Below, piece by piece: positions 39,130 through 51,820 of a stretch of DNA of 64,000 nucleotides. Below the pieces are notes generated by a model that did no database searches, was not told where the DNA came from, and was given only the letters and a program-made list of their open reading frames with translations. This DNA comes from Alentia gelatinosa. Lineage: Eukaryota; Annelida; Polychaeta; Phyllodocida; Polynoidae. Each line of letters opens with the position of its first letter. The first letter of the stretch is position 1. The position numbers and the translations under genes were made by a program. Where the stretch lies: positions 91,665,801 through 91,729,800 of the forward strand of contig OX465582.1 in NCBI GenBank assembly GCA_950022655.1. Reading direction: 5' to 3'.

Positions 39130-39397
39130 AGATTGCAGTTTTCCTTTTTTCCAAGGAAATCCTTGTTTTACTTTCCAGTTATACTTGTTTTTTCTTGTAT
39201 AAAAACATAAAGAAATTACAAATCGAGGCTTATTCACGCCAATAAAACAGTTGTTTGAAACTCCACACACACCCGCAGCCCTATTTTATGGCCAATATCA
39301 ATATGTTTCCCAAGTTTTCTCAGTCTCTCTAATGCAGTAAATTCCACATGAAAAGTATTTCCTCTTTTTTTCCTGAAACCAACTGACATCCCTGGTA
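39130..39397. repeat. Dispersed repeat R1, copy 4 (in CtBP intron F-G)
   Basis: Has TTCCAAGGAAATCCTTG, CGCCAATAAAACAGTTG, AATGCAGTAAATTCCACATG and CAACTGACATCCCTGG. Two copies of the family therefore sit in one intron. A tail-only fragment lies at about 31210-31233. Confidence 0.8.
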
Positions 39398-39579
39398 TCC
39401 AATGCCCATGGAGTATTCAGAAAAAAACCACTCAATGAGGTATTCTCTCACAAAGGTTAGCCCATTAGTCAATGTGACATGTGAGATAAATTCAGAAACC
39501 TCTTCAAGTTTAATACAGTCAGAGCTTGACCCATCTCGTATGAATCGCTACGTTATTCACGTGGCTTCACCAAACTTGG

Positions 39580-39815
39580 TGGCTAAGTGGTAGGGGTGTT
39601 CCCCTTGAGCATGGGAGGTCATGGGTTTAAAGCCCAGTCAGGTCATACCAAAGGCTTACATAAAAATGGCACCCACTGCTCATTTGGCTTAACACCCGCC
39701 ATTAGAATGAGGAGTAGGGGGCTAGGGCCTGAGTGGAAAAACGGCTGTATAGCCGAATTCAGTGATTGTACACAAAATATTCCCTGAATAGAAATTGCCT
39801 CTTAAAAAAAAAAAG
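39580..39815 (+). mobile_element. Second tRNA-derived SINE family
   Basis: Head GGTGGCTAAGTGGTAGGGGT (A box) and TCATGGGTTTAAAGCCCAGT (decayed B box). Next comes ATGGCACCCACTGCTCATTT with TTAACACCCGCCATTAGAAT, and an A-rich end CTCTTAAAAAAAAAAAGA. It shares no body with the other SINE family. It lies 120 bp before the first decoy exon G copy. Confidence 0.7.
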
Positions 39816-39839
39816 ATATGCGATTGAAACTAAATGGGA

Positions 39840-40623
<784 letters not shown>

Positions 40624-40837
40624 CCGGGCGGCCGGCCGCGCGCTGCCGCCGACTACCACCCCGCCGCCGCCGGGGCACACACACACAGGGGACCGGGGAT
40701 AGCACAGAGCGGGGGCGGGGTGGTGGCCGCCGCCGCCGCCGCTGCCGCCGCCGCCGGGAACGGCACTCCAGCCTGAGCCATAGTACTACCACCCCTAATA
40801 AGGGGTGCGGGAGGGGGGAGGGAAGGGAAGGGCAAGG

Positions 40838-40903
<66 letters not shown>

Positions 40904-41200
40904 ACACTCTGGGTTCCTTTACGTTGGGTTGGTTCAGGGGGGTTGAAAACGGTGAACCCTAGTTGTTAGTGTTGACAGCTGCGGTGACAGTGCAGTTTGA
41001 CAGCAGTGACTGACAGTGGTTCTGTGCATATAGACACGACTGGTTTCTTAGTGCAGGGGGAATCAATCATCGGGAGACGTTATATAGGGGGAACATAAAT
41101 GAATTATATTCAAACAAAACGGTGGTTCTTGAGAATATATAACGCCCGAGATACAAAGGGAAGAACAAAGAAAGACAGGCTGATATAGGAGTGTATTATT
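40624..41200 (+). other. Sequence after the read-through stop: GC-rich then (CCAG)n
   Basis: Would be 3' UTR of the short CtBP form or the start of intron G-H. Includes (GCC)n at 40726-40755 and a GCCA tetramer run (~16 units) at 40838-40902. No coding signal. Confidence 0.6.
40838..40902. repeat. (CCAG)n tetranucleotide microsatellite
   Basis: About 16 uninterrupted CCAG units. A five-unit-like relative (CCAGCCAGCCAGCCAGCAA) lies after the exon H stop at 50863-50881. Confidence 0.97.
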
Positions 41201-43540
41201 ATTATTTTATTGACGAAAGAACGATCATGTTTTGTTTTCCCAAGCCATTTTTGCGTCTCTCCGCTGTTATGGTTCCGAATGAGGGTTTGCTTAAAAGAGG
41301 TCGTATATGGAGAGAGAGACAGAGAGAGAGAGAGAGACAGAGAGACTTGTTGGGAGGAGCTCTATTTTCATCTTATTTCATGTAGAGATAATCTTATTAC
41401 TATTACGAGTGGGTGGTGGCTCTGGAATCGGCGGAATAGAGCATCCATCCCTCCCGCCAAAGTCTTCTCTTCATTGAAAATAAAAAAGAAGAAATATACC
41501 TTTAACAGGGAACGCTATTTTTCACAGAATACAATTTTGATTGATCCGCATACTTGTCATATTACTCAGCAAGCATGAATGTCTGTAGTTAGGAGTGAGC
41601 CTGATGATATGGTTAGAATGGTAGTATTAAATTGAAAGCGGGGTATTTTTTTTTTTAACGAATTTTTTTTATATATATATATAAAAATGGGGGGAAAAGC
41701 AAAACCCCCAACCCCCAGCTATATTAGCACAGGAAGCACACTTTGATGAACAAGTTGACTTAAGATTTATTTTATTTTTTATCTGAGGAGGAGGGGGAGC
41801 AGTCTATCATTGTTAATCTCCTGTTTGACTGGTAACCCTGCTTAGAGCTGTGTAGCGGACCGACTCAAAGCACTGACTCCTCATACCATGGACTCTTATT
41901 CTTCATATCACTAAGTCACTCGATAATCAAATCGAGTGGGGGGAAAACAAATAAATAATCACAATCAGAGACTAATATCTCTGCCTTCTCCCTCCCCATT
42001 CCCATGATTCTATAAACGAAGAGGTCGGAGCTAGAGTCAATTCGTTACCACAGCCGGGGGTGGTGGGGCGAGTTAACAGAAGCGCAGCGGGCACTTGGAA
42101 AGGATGTTATTGTGTTGATAATGTACCCTAGGTGCGGTTTGATGGTAAATGTTTCACTTAGCCGCGAGCAGTGTGTTACTGGGTGCTTGTTCTGTTGTCC
42201 CACGTGGACTGGAGAAGGTCTGGGGGTAGAACGGCCACACATACACAAGGGCTGAGATGTGAAGGGGGAGTGCAAGGTGTCATGCCCCCCTTGTATTATT
42301 ATTATTATTATCATTATTATAATTACTAGTGTCTCTACTTGGTGGTTAAATGTGAAAGAACTGCAAATGGTGTCCGGTTTGGGTGACCACTGTTAACGCC
42401 TACAACTGACCGCCGCCGCCGGCCGCTGCTGCTGCTGCTGCCACCTGGTGGCTAATCAACCGGAAGTGTAATAATGACCCCCGCGTCTGACGCGAAGGCC
42501 CGGATGTCGCACGAGAACAATGAGAGTGTCACCATATTTTAAAAGAAGCTTGGATTTGGTGACAATTTTTTTTTTTCATCCACCCCATACTTTTTTTTTT
42601 TTTTTTTAACCCCCCATTCCCCCCGCCCCCTCCTCCCCCCCATTAGGTATATTATTTGACTGGTGTCCAGCGTGCAACGCACTGCCATAACGAACTGTGG
42701 GCAACAAGCGTGACAAGACCAAGGGGTGTGTCAAGGTCACAGAGGTCATCTGTTATGCAATTAGCAAACAAATATAGTGAATCGAGATTGCTTACTTATT
42801 ATTATCATTATTATTATTATTCTCATCATTATTCTATTTTTGGACGCGTAATAATTGTAGAACCGGCTAAGAGACAGAGAGAGAAAGAGAGAGAAAAAAA
42901 AATTCATCCAAACGAAAAGGAGAAGGTTTGCTACTCTACCACCACCGAGTTGGTACGTAGTGGGCATCGCTTCTGCTTGACGATCTAGATACCACATGAC
43001 TCTCAACCGTACCTCGAGTTGTGTTTTGAGGGAATGGCATGAACTCAGTGGTGGTGCAGGCCGGTCGGTCCACCGACCCTGCCGCGCAGAGCAATAAATA
43101 TACCCTTAAACAACAGAAAAGGAGACAAAATAATAGACAAAAAAAAAGATTAAAAATAATGCGACCTACTTGTATGATAACTGCAACAAGTCATGAGTAT
43201 TAAAACAACAGGGACTACCGCATATATACTGTAATTGCATTATTATTATTCCAACTACAGTAGTTGATATGTTCAATTTCCCCCCCTCCCAGTTTATTCT
43301 ACTACTTGTTCGTATTGTGCGACTATTTTCATCCTAGTACAGCGGGCGCAAGCATGTTGATTAATGCAATGTACAAAAGATGTCCTTTTTTTTGGTGTGT
43401 CAGTCCATTTTTAATCATATAAACGTCCTTGTCCGGTCACCTGTCGTATTCCGATCATCATTTGTCAGTGGTGTGCGGAACCCACACCCTTGTGTAAAAG
43501 TGTATTTTACGCAGTTGGAGTAATAATGTATAAAGAAAGA
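41201..43540. other. Intron G-H / possible short-form 3' UTR, no gene
   Basis: Low-complexity islands: (GA)n near 41310, poly(T) near 42590, (ATT)n near 42295 and 42800, (GCTGCT)n near 42427. No exon supported. Confidence 0.5.
41479..41484 (+). promoter_or_regulatory. Candidate polyadenylation signal AATAAA (short form)
   Basis: First canonical hexamer after the read-through stop at 40623, about 860 bp away. Further hexamers occur at 43093-43098 and 43548-43553. It is relevant only if the short read-through mRNA exists. Confidence 0.25.
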
Positions 43541-43808
43541 CATTAAAAATAAATAATGATTAAGGAGAAACGGGAGAGTGGCCAACAGATTAGTGGGAGA
43601 GATTTAAACGGACTGCCTTGGATAGAGGAGGCGTAGATCATATATACAAGGGGCACTGGGCACAGTTGAATGTGCTTCTCCTTTATTAAAGAGGTTAATC
43701 TGGCCACAAGGCATGCTCTCCACACCCGAACTAGTTTTATATGAAGACAAAAATATGACGGGGACCCTGAGTGAATAAAAAAACGCTCCTCATCATCATC
43801 ATACCTAC

Positions 43809-44121
43809 CTATTGCTGTACATGTAGAACGGCTTTTTGGAGAATAAATGTTTGGTACAAAAGTAGTGAAACTCAACCTTACATCATTTGTGTCCATGTTC
43901 TTTGATTCGCTAGATTCGCTCTCGGTAGATTTTTTCATTTTTCTCGCGGGGGCTGCGAACGAGTTGTCACCATCATTTGAAAATATCTGCCTGTTCTGTG
44001 ACTCTGTGAGGTCTTGACTTGAAAAGCACAGCATTGCCTGGATGTTTGCTCCGGTCTTTAAAAGCCAGGGACTGGATTGAGTATCGTGTAAGGAGTTGTT
44101 GGACTCCCAAGGTGGACACAC
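43809..44121 (-). CDS. Possible exon of an unidentified minus-strand gene inside CtBP intron G-H
   Basis: The open frame on the minus strand continues to 43543 unspliced. A strong donor match (AATAG then GTAGGTAT) occurs at its 43808 edge. The part before the donor is hydrophilic and protein-like: SSQDLTESQNRQIFSNDGDN, then ARKMKKSTESESSESKNMDT, then RLSFTTFVPNIYSPK. The part after it is not. I recognise no domain, no start context is convincing, and no partner exon was found. Most likely a chance frame or a transposon remnant. Confidence 0.15.
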
Positions 44122-45000
44122 TGGACATTTGCAGTTCTTTTACTACGGAAACAAAAATGTGGGGACCTAAAAACAAAATGGTTGTTTCAGGATGTTGCAC
44201 TCCTCCTAGTCTTTGCCTGTCACTTGGGGGCTGGGATGGGAAGGTGTGTTCATTGTCTAGGTGTGGCACCACGGCCTCACTGGTTCAAATTAGTCCAATG
44301 CAAAACGGTAGATATTTTCAAAGGTGTGTGGTACTTGTTTGTGTGATTCAGTGCAGATTGCCACGAAAATAATCTTAACATGATACTGGGATGCCAAAAC
44401 CAATCACCGTATTGAGATTAATGGATTGTATTCCAGGAAAACAATCTGGAAAAAGGTCTTATTTTTGCAAATTTATTGTGTTCTTATGTGAATTATTTCG
44501 ATTTGTTTTGGCTGCATTAGTCTTCATGATGGATTTGTTAATACCCGACCAAGGTGAGATTTTATGCATCACTACTACTATTGGCGGTTGTCCCAGTATA
44601 ATGTTTTTACACACCGACTTTTAACAAAAGCAGTGGCCCTCAAGAGGCCAATTACCTCACGACAATTTATTTATATATTCTCTAAGTAATTTCCAATGTA
44701 TTACTAAAAAAATATAGAGGTATTAATAATCTGTAGATCAGGGATACAAGTTTGCAAATAAATTATGGTATTCCGAAATTTCCTACATGGCAGCACAAGT
44801 AATGTTATGAGGAAACCTACCTACTGTGGGCGATTTGGTAGCTGTTAATGATCGTTTGTCCTGAAAATATTTTTCGATGCCACAGGCGGAATGATATTTC
44901 TAGGATAAAAGATGGAGAACAGCATCAATTCCCCCACAGTAAATATGTTTCCTTATCGTTATATATCTGAAAATCATCAGTAAATGCCATTTTGATAACT
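44122..45000. other. No gene seen (intron G-H)
   Basis: AT-rich sequence without recognisable signal. Confidence 0.45.
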
Positions 45001-45180
45001 TAAATGCTAGTGGTCATGCAATACAGCCATAGGTGACGAATAATATTATATCCCTACAGACTTGGTCACTACATTTTCTTATTATATACCCCAAATCTAT
45101 GACAAGTGCCATTTTATTCACTTACTGGGTCATCTTTTCATAGCCATTCACAATGGGCACAGTGTGCCCAAACTTATTTG
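45001..45180 (-). repeat. Dispersed repeat R3, inverted against 46765-46890
   Basis: CAGACTTGGTCACTACATTT, TATATACCCCAAATCTATGA and TTTCATAGCCATTCACAATG are the reverse complement of blocks at 46770-46885 (TAGTGACTGAGTCTGTAGG, AAATTTTGGGTATACAATAA, GTGAATAGCTATGAATTGAT). Confidence 0.75.
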
Positions 45181-45237
45181 ATACTGTAACCACAGCAACG
45201 GGTAGTAGTTCTTAAACGTTCGACCACGGGTATATAA

Positions 45238-45535
45238 TATACTTTATCCTACCCCTAATACAAAATCCCATAGGCTTAACATTGAGTCTCCATATGCCAC
45301 GCTGACTGGCATACAGAGTGTTATATGACACTAGTGGCATACAGAATTGTTATCACGGAATATTCCAAAATCGAGGAGATGGGGGAGGATAAATTCAAGA
45401 CCTGATTAATTTTAATCTTGGCCAACGCATTCCACTCCTGGGGTTTTCGTTCCGGACTTCACTCGGGTTTGCCTCATGAAGTCACTATGCCAAATTCCAG
45501 TTATGGCATACGGTGGCCAAGATTAAAACTCATCC
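45238..45535 (-). mobile_element. Fold-back element C (inverted copy of B)
   Basis: Read on the minus strand, it has the same order as B: hairpin with AATCTTGGCCA arms and centre ATGAGGCAAACCCGAGT, then the module ending TATTAGGGGTAGGATAAA. It lies in the long CtBP intron G-H. Confidence 0.85.
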
Positions 45536-46398
45536 AGTTTTACGATAGTGTTTGTCCTCTTTTCGTCAGCTTGTTACTCGCAGTGAGAGTGACTGGCCTG
45601 GTCCTGCTCAGTATCAAAGTGTCCTCAAACTTACCTAAATTTCTAATGTTGAAGTAAAGTCAAAATTGAAAATCTCCATAAATCGGCGAAAGTTACTTAA
45701 CAGTTTAACTGATTGATTTGTGACATGTCTTGATTTCAATGGTGAATGGAAGTGAATAGAAGCATCACACTTTAACAAAGAAAATCATTTGAGAAGGGGA
45801 AAAAACCTTTTAGGAATTTTCAAAAAGCTTCAGTTTGAAAAAATAGAGGAAATTGAAAACTGAAACTCACAGATCACAGAAACAAAGGCCAGAAAATGAC
45901 CATGTAACACTTCACGGTCTCTTTCAATAATGCCTTGTATCAGTTCCTGGAGTTAGTAGCTTCGTCCAATATCCCTAACTTTTTTTAAAATTTGATTGAC
46001 TAGAATTTTGAAATCCTTTGTAGAGAGTATCATAAAAATGCTATTTTTTTAAACGCATCGGGACCATTTGAGTTGATCGTCAAGTAAGGTGGCATTGGTT
46101 ATGATGCGTGGTGTAATAAAAGAAAACTAAGTGAATATTTCTTTGAAAAAAATCTATCTTTGAATGAAGAAAATTACATAATTTACGATCGCTTATGGCA
46201 ATAAGCAAAAGGCCATATATTTATAATAGCCCAATTAAAATAATCCTTTTCCCCGCTGTTATGCCGCAAATAGTTTCCCTTTTATAAATGTCAATGCAGC
46301 TCATTTGGACAAGGCGGCGAAACCCAAAATATTGTCAGAAAGTGAAGGTAAAAAATGGCTATTTTAAGGTATATCATAATACCAAAACAGGCAGTGTC
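45536..46398. other. No gene seen (intron G-H)
   Basis: AT-rich, nothing supported. Confidence 0.45.
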
Positions 46399-46502
46399 TC
46401 AGTATGTGATAAATACTTGGTAAGATTGACGATGGGATGAACCTCTGCTCTCTGCATCGCTTCATCCGATCATCAATCTTACCACGTATTTATTACATGC
46501 AG
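46399..46502. repeat. Long inverted repeat, ~40-bp arms
   Basis: GTATGTGATAAATACTTGGT through GGGATGA pairs with TTCATCC through ACCACGTATTTATTACATGC around CTCTGCTCTCTGCATCGC. Only a few mismatches. Confidence 0.88.
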
Positions 46503-46764
46503 TCACAGTATGCCCTGTTTCCATATATTATCAATATGAATTTGCCTAGCCGAATGGTAACCTGGAGTTGTTGTGTGACAGGAGTTAGTAAAGGATATTT
46601 AATAAATTGGGACGTAAACTGAAAGTGTAACAACTAGATTAGAGTAAAATATTGCAATTTGAGTGTCACAGTTTGCTGGGTAAATGCATGTGCATTATAT
46701 ACCCTGTGGCCGAACGTCTGTGAAATACTACCCGCTGCTAGGGGGGTGCAGTATGAATAATGTT

Positions 46765-46990
46765 ATGGCGCATTGTGCCCGTAGTGAATAGCTATGAATT
46801 GATGACTAAGCAAGTGAATGAAATGGCGCTTCTCATAAATTTTGGGTATACAATAAGAAAATGTAGTGACTGAGTCTGTAGGAATGCTGCTCTGGACTGT
46901 TTCTACCATAAATCAACGAGTATACTCGTTGCATAAATACGTCCCTCTGCCTCAGGCATCAGGGTGTATTTAGTATGGTACAGAAGACCT
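46765..46990 (+). repeat. Dispersed repeat R3 copy with its own hairpin
   Basis: After the R3 block there is a second palindrome: TAAATACGTCCCTCTGCCT pairs with AGGCATCAGGGTGTATTTA, flanked by ATCAACGAGTATACTCGTTG. Confidence 0.7.
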
Positions 46991-48084
46991 TGAAATGCCA
47001 GCCCTACGGGCTTAGTAAATATTTTTCTCTAAAAGTGGAATTCACATGGTGAGATTCATGTACCTAACAAGGTGTTTGTCTGAGACCAATCCTGCTGAGA
47101 TTCTGACTGGAACACAATCGCTTTGTCTGAATTATAGGGTTCCGTTTCCCTGAGACAAATTTTTCCCCTGTAATTGTCAGCGACAATTACCCCTAACAAG
47201 GTACAGAGTCCCATAAGATTTTGATTTTAAATACATTTAAAATTTACAAGGGCATTTTGGTGCTACACATAAACCCGCTACTGAGACAGTGACTAAATAC
47301 CTAACCTAGCCAATAGGGGGCCAGCAACCAGGGTCACATGTTTTTTAAACCATTCACCCCAAGTCGAGTCCCAGGGTGAGTGTTCACTGTGACTATGGCT
47401 TAGACTATGTACTAGTTGTGTCTTTCCGTGCAAATGAAATTCGCCATTTTTCCTTGAGACTGGTAAAAACACCCTGCTATGAGAAATTTATTTGAAAGGA
47501 GAATTGTCTGAGACTAGGGTAAAGTTGTGAAGTGCACCCTCTCAGGTACATTAGTCTCTACGTGTGAATTCCACTTAAGCGTCAACATTCCAATTCATAT
47601 TCAAATTATAGAATGGCGGTATGCCCATACTCAAGACAGGCTACTCACAATTCGAGCGATGGATTTAACGATAATGACGAACAACTAGGAGTGCACTGAG
47701 GTCGATATAAACAAAGGCACTCTCTAATGAAAGAAATCACACATTGTCTGACTCGCCAATTCATGGCACGACAACCGCAGGCAATATTCGTGTCTAAATG
47801 AATTTTTTTTTCACATCAAGAAAAATGCTTGGTGAACAATACTCCAATACTGTACTGTGCTGGAGAGTGAGAACACAGCGATGACTGGTTCCCATGGTGG
47901 CGGCACTTGTTGTTATCTTAGCCTAGATATTTGTTTGTAAAACTCTTAAGTTTATAATCTAGATGTGCAAGTAATAGTCATTATTATATGCGACATCATT
48001 TGTAATCAATTATGCGCTGAGTCCGTACACAAACCAGTACACACGTACTGATGGGATTCAGTATAGATAAAAAAAACATTAAAA
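46991..48084. other. No gene seen (intron G-H)
   Basis: Unassigned intronic sequence. Confidence 0.45.
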
Positions 48085-48315
48085 AAAAAAGCCTGATATA
48101 AACGTCCATAGGTTTAACATAAGAAACTCGTACTCAACAGGCTTGCGAGTACAGTAAGTTGGACTCAGCGAATGATAAACAGATAAATATTTCCAGGCTA
48201 AGATAAAATCAGAAACATATTCGTGCTTGGTCTGACTCCCCATTCGCCATTTCGTTTGGAGCGCTTCGGAATATTCACTCGGCTATCGCCTCGTTCATAT
48301 TATTATATACCGGTG
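48085..48315 (-). mobile_element. Dispersed element with the conserved fold-back centre
   Basis: Shares with 4200-4400 and 33455-33600 the words TTAACATAAGAAACTCGTAC and AAACAGATAAATATTTCCAG. Read on the minus strand it contains ATGAACGAGGCGATAGCCGA then GTGAATATTC, a variant of the fold-back centre. At 4210-4245 the same word reads ATGAACAAGGTGATAGCCGA on +. Confidence 0.7.
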
Positions 48316-48460
48316 CACGAATGTCTCATGTTTACGCCCTAGTAGTAATGAATTCATTCGTCCACACTGTGGAGTAATATATATATATTACTACCCTCCG
48401 TACCCCGTGACCACTCATTCTTCTATTTAGTAAGTTTTAGAATGGCATTCTTGATGATTT

Positions 48461-48632
48461 TAGGTATATAATAATAAAAAGACATAACGAGTGTGTCTGA
48501 ATGGAATCTGTTCCTCGATATTTTGGTCAGAAATACCCACCTCATTCTTCGAATTCGGTGAGTATTTCTGACCAAAATATCTCTGAACAGATTCCATTCA
48601 GACACACTAACCATGTCTTTCTATATTACTGC
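48461..48632. repeat. Long near-perfect inverted repeat, ~75-bp arms
   Basis: GTGTGTCTGAATGGAATCTG then TTC, and ATATTTTGGTCAGAAATAC then CCACC, pair with their complements ending CATTCAGACACAC around TCATTCTTCGAATTC. Weaker pairing extends outward (AAAGACAT with ATGTCTTT). Confidence 0.93.
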
Positions 48633-49199
48633 ACACTCCAAACTCAATGGCGAACGGGAACACAGACCAAACACTCATCAATTTCTTTTTTTTATTACAC
48701 AGGTAACAATCGTAACCTGGAATTATCATAGCAACTAGGTTCAAAAGTGACGGGAAGTTGTCATTTTTAAGGTGACATCTTGCCTACTTAGGAGGTGTTA
48801 TTGCCATGTCTCATTGATTCGTGTCTAATTGATTACAAACAGACTGGTGTAAATCAGCATCTAAATCAGAGGTGTTGTTTAACAACAACTTCCATTATAT
48901 GTGTAGTATATCCTAATAGCCTGAGTCTTTGCCTAAGTGGGTTTTTTTTATGTTTGATAAATATAATAATGAGTCTAACCTTCAACCAATAACTAAAAGT
49001 CCCTTCTTAACTAAGAAAAATTACTTTTGTAGTGCTAAAATGAGGTAGGACTGTAGTTGTTAAATGTTTAAATGTTACAAGCCACAGTTGTGCACTTAAT
49101 CGGTAAAAATGAAAGCGATATGAGAATTGTGTGTATATAATATTAAAATAGGAGATCGCGACAGTAAAACTGTCTTATTGCTTTAGCACTGAATACAAG
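48633..49199. other. No gene seen (intron G-H)
   Basis: AT-rich, nothing supported. Confidence 0.45.
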
Positions 49200-49478
49200 T
49201 ACCACCACCTTCTTTGTGGGTTCGAGTCCCATCCCCAGCAGGGGTAAATTTACTGCTATATCAAAGGCCAATACTTCTCATACCATGTCTATGTGGTGTG
49301 GGAAGTAAAAGAACTCTCACCTCGGTAAATGTGTAGCGGTGAGATTTCTACCTGAATTCATCACATAGATTACCACCCTCATGGTGTAAAAGAACCTTGA
49401 GAAAGTCTGGTAATTACCTATAACGGTTGACTGGACGTGAAATCAAACCAAACAGACAAACCAACCCAAACCACCAAC
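49200..49478 (+). mobile_element. tRNA-derived SINE, 5' truncated, same subfamily as 23715
   Basis: Opens with GTGGGTTCGAGTCCCATCCC, includes AACCTTGAGAAAGTCTGG, and ends ATCAAACCAAACAGACAAAC. Located in the long CtBP intron G-H. Confidence 0.8.
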
Positions 49479-49734
49479 TTCTATCCCACATAAACCTAGT
49501 AATACGTTAGGATGAGTAATCTAGAAGACATTTGTTAAAATATGGTTCTAATCTAATGTAATTATATGAAGCCCGCGCTGTCTACAGTTGATATCTTCCA
49601 TTTCCTATTCGATTGAAATCACTTATAGAGAGCGTTCATTATTTATTGCCGGGGAGGGGTGTAACTTTTTTTTCAGTATTACAGAGGGGAGGGGGGCAAT
49701 TTTTTTTAACGATTATTGTTGCAAAACTGTTCAT

Positions 49735-50445
49735 CTATATTGGAGTAAAGGCCCTATGAGAATACACTATAGTGTGTTCATATACATTGGAGTAAAGTCC
49801 CTAGCAGAATAGACTATAGTGTGTTCATCTATATTGGAGTAAAGTCCCTATGAGAATACACTATAGTGTGTTCAGCTATATTGAAGTAAAGTCCCTATGA
49901 CAGAAGACTATAGTGTGTTCATCTATATTGGAGTAAAGGCTCTATAAGAGAAGGCTATAGTGTGTTCATCTATATTGCAGTTAAGTCCCTATGAGAATAC
50001 ACTATAGTGTGTTCAGCTATATTGGAGTAAAGGCTCTAAGGGAGTAGGCTATTGTGTGTTCATGTAAAGTCCCTATGAGAGTACACTAGAATGTGCTCAT
50101 GTGAAGGCCCTATGAGTATAGACTTCATTGTGTTCATGTAAAGTCCCTATGAGTATACTACAGAGTGTCCATGTTAAGTCCCTATGAGTTAATACTATAT
50201 TTTGTTCATGTAAAATCCCTATGAGATAATACTGTAATGAGTTCATGTAAAGTCCCTATAAGTACTTGTTATGTACTATAATGAGTTCATGTAAAGTCCC
50301 TATGAGAGTAAATGGTATATATTATATTTTGTTCATGTAAAATCCCTATGAGATAATACTATATTTTGTTCATGTAAAATCCCTATGAGATAATACTGTA
50401 TTGAGTTCATGTAAAGTCCCTATAAGAGTACACCACAGTATCCCC
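49735..50445. repeat. Minisatellite just before exon H
   Basis: First ~47-bp units (TTCATCTATATTGGAGTAAA then GTCCCTATGAGAATACACTA and TAGTGTG), then ~33-bp units (GTTCATGTAAAGTCCCTATG then AGATAATACTGTA). The array ends about 45 bp before the exon H acceptor. Confidence 0.95.
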
Positions 50446-50488
50446 ATATAAAGTGCCTGTATATACTAACGCTCGCCTCTTCTTTCAG

Positions 50489-50709
50489 CCACAGTGGCCA
50501 GCGCTGGCGGTGTGAACGGCGCGCCCTCTATGGCGCCCTACCCGAACTACCAGCACGGCGCCGTGGTGCCCGTGAGTCTGCACACGTCGTCCGGCGAGCT
50601 GCACCCGGTCGCCGCGCACCAGATCATCTCACACGCCACCATGCACGGGCCCTACGAGCCCAACAGCCACGCCGCCAAGCAGCCAGACGCCCCCGAGAAC
50701 ATGCATTAG
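50489..50709 (+). CDS. CtBP: CtBP exon H: last coding exon, long C-terminal tail
   Basis: Acceptor CTTCTTTCAG ends at 50488. The frame from exon G runs 73 codons and stops at TAG 50707-50709. The tail reads TVASAGGVNGAPSMAPYPNY, then QHGAVVPVSLHTSSGELHPV, and ends PDAPENMH. It is low in charge and rich in Ala, Pro, His and Ser, fitting the intrinsically disordered CtBP C-terminus. It ends without the -DQL PDZ ligand of vertebrate CtBP1, and I see no obvious VKPE-type SUMO site. Third positions are strongly G/C, unlike the repeats on either side. The intron before it is 9,978 bp. The whole chain A-H sums to 1,689 nt, exactly 563 codons. Confidence 0.88.
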
Positions 50710-51820
50710 CCAACGACAGTCGGCGCCAGCGGCGGTCAAGGCGCGCCGCCGGCGCCTCCCATCCCTCCAGACGGCGCCACCGGCGTGCCGACCGGAAGTA
50801 CCGAGTGCGCATGATCAGACTTGGTGGGAGGAGTTTCAAGGAGTGGCCACTTGGGGGCGCCACCAGCCAGCCAGCCAGCAAGACATGTGTATGGAGAGTG
50901 AGGATGTGGGATGAGGCGTTGGTAGATTGTGCTTGGAGAGTGGAGACAAGGGGAGAGTGAGTATCGGGAGGGAGAGTGTTTCTTTTTGAGGATTGTCAGC
51001 CTGAGGAAGGTCTACTCTCTTGTTAACTCTGTAAGCCTGGACACAGACCTGGTTTGGGTATAGAAAGAATCTGGTCTCTTTCTGTCTCTGACAAAGAGGG
51101 TCGACAGAACCCCAATGCTTGCTGCTCCTTGACGTCTCCTTCATTCCCCCGAAGCGATGCAGGGAACGGTGAAGGTCATGTTGGATGGTTCTCACTCCTA
51201 CACTCGCTATTTGAGATGAGAAAAAAAAGACATTGGCTCTCTGCAGTCATAGTTGCACTTGTGATGGTGTGACCCAAAGCGAACAAAAAAACCAAATTGT
51301 TCTGTTCCAGTAATAGAGGTTGAACCTTGTCAGAAAACAGCCCCCAGACCAAGGTGACAACCACCGTTACGGACTAAGGATCACAGTGAACGACTGAGGA
51401 AACAGACTAAGTTTTTAATGGACTTGGTCAACCCCTGTCTGCTGAAGGGAGAGTAAGAACAAAAGTTGTATCGCCCCATGTGGCACCTCTGTCACCTTCT
51501 TTTGATTCTTACTGTTTACTTCAAAAATGTGTTTCCGAAGTACGATGCCCAAGTCTACAGGTGGATGTATGGATGTTGTCTTGCATCAGGATTTTCACCA
51601 AAGCAAGGCTGAACAAAAATAAAAAGCATAATGAATCACTGAAAATCAGAAAATGCTTTTTTGGGGGGATCCAGAGTCAAATGAACTGGAACATGTTGGA
51701 GTACAGTCAAAACTAATGAGGTGAAAAAATGCTCCCAGAAATGGTGAATTATTTTCCGTTTGGAGAAGTTCATCCAGCATCGGAATGACAATATACTGAA
51801 ATAAAACTATATTGTTGAGG
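50710..51820 (+). other. CtBP: CtBP 3' UTR (minimum extent)
   Basis: Non-coding sequence after the exon H stop. The first 170 bp stay GC-rich, with a GCCA(G)-type repeat at 50863-50880; base composition then becomes even. AATAAA hexamers at 51618-51623 and 51800-51805 are the nearest candidate polyadenylation signals. Short open frames here on either strand show no family resemblance. The UTR could extend further, to at most the MITE at 54044, because no stronger signal settles the end. Confidence 0.5.
51800..51805 (+). promoter_or_regulatory. Candidate polyadenylation signal AATAAA (long form)
   Basis: Canonical hexamer about 1.1 kb after the exon H stop, followed by TTGTTGAGG/TTTGACT, a moderately GU-rich stretch. 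A second hexamer lies at 51618-51623. Which one is used cannot be told from sequence. Confidence 0.35.

Noticed and set aside
50624..51195. Minus-strand frames over the end of exon H and the 3' UTR
   Set aside because: Antisense shadows of GC-rich coding sequence and UTR.
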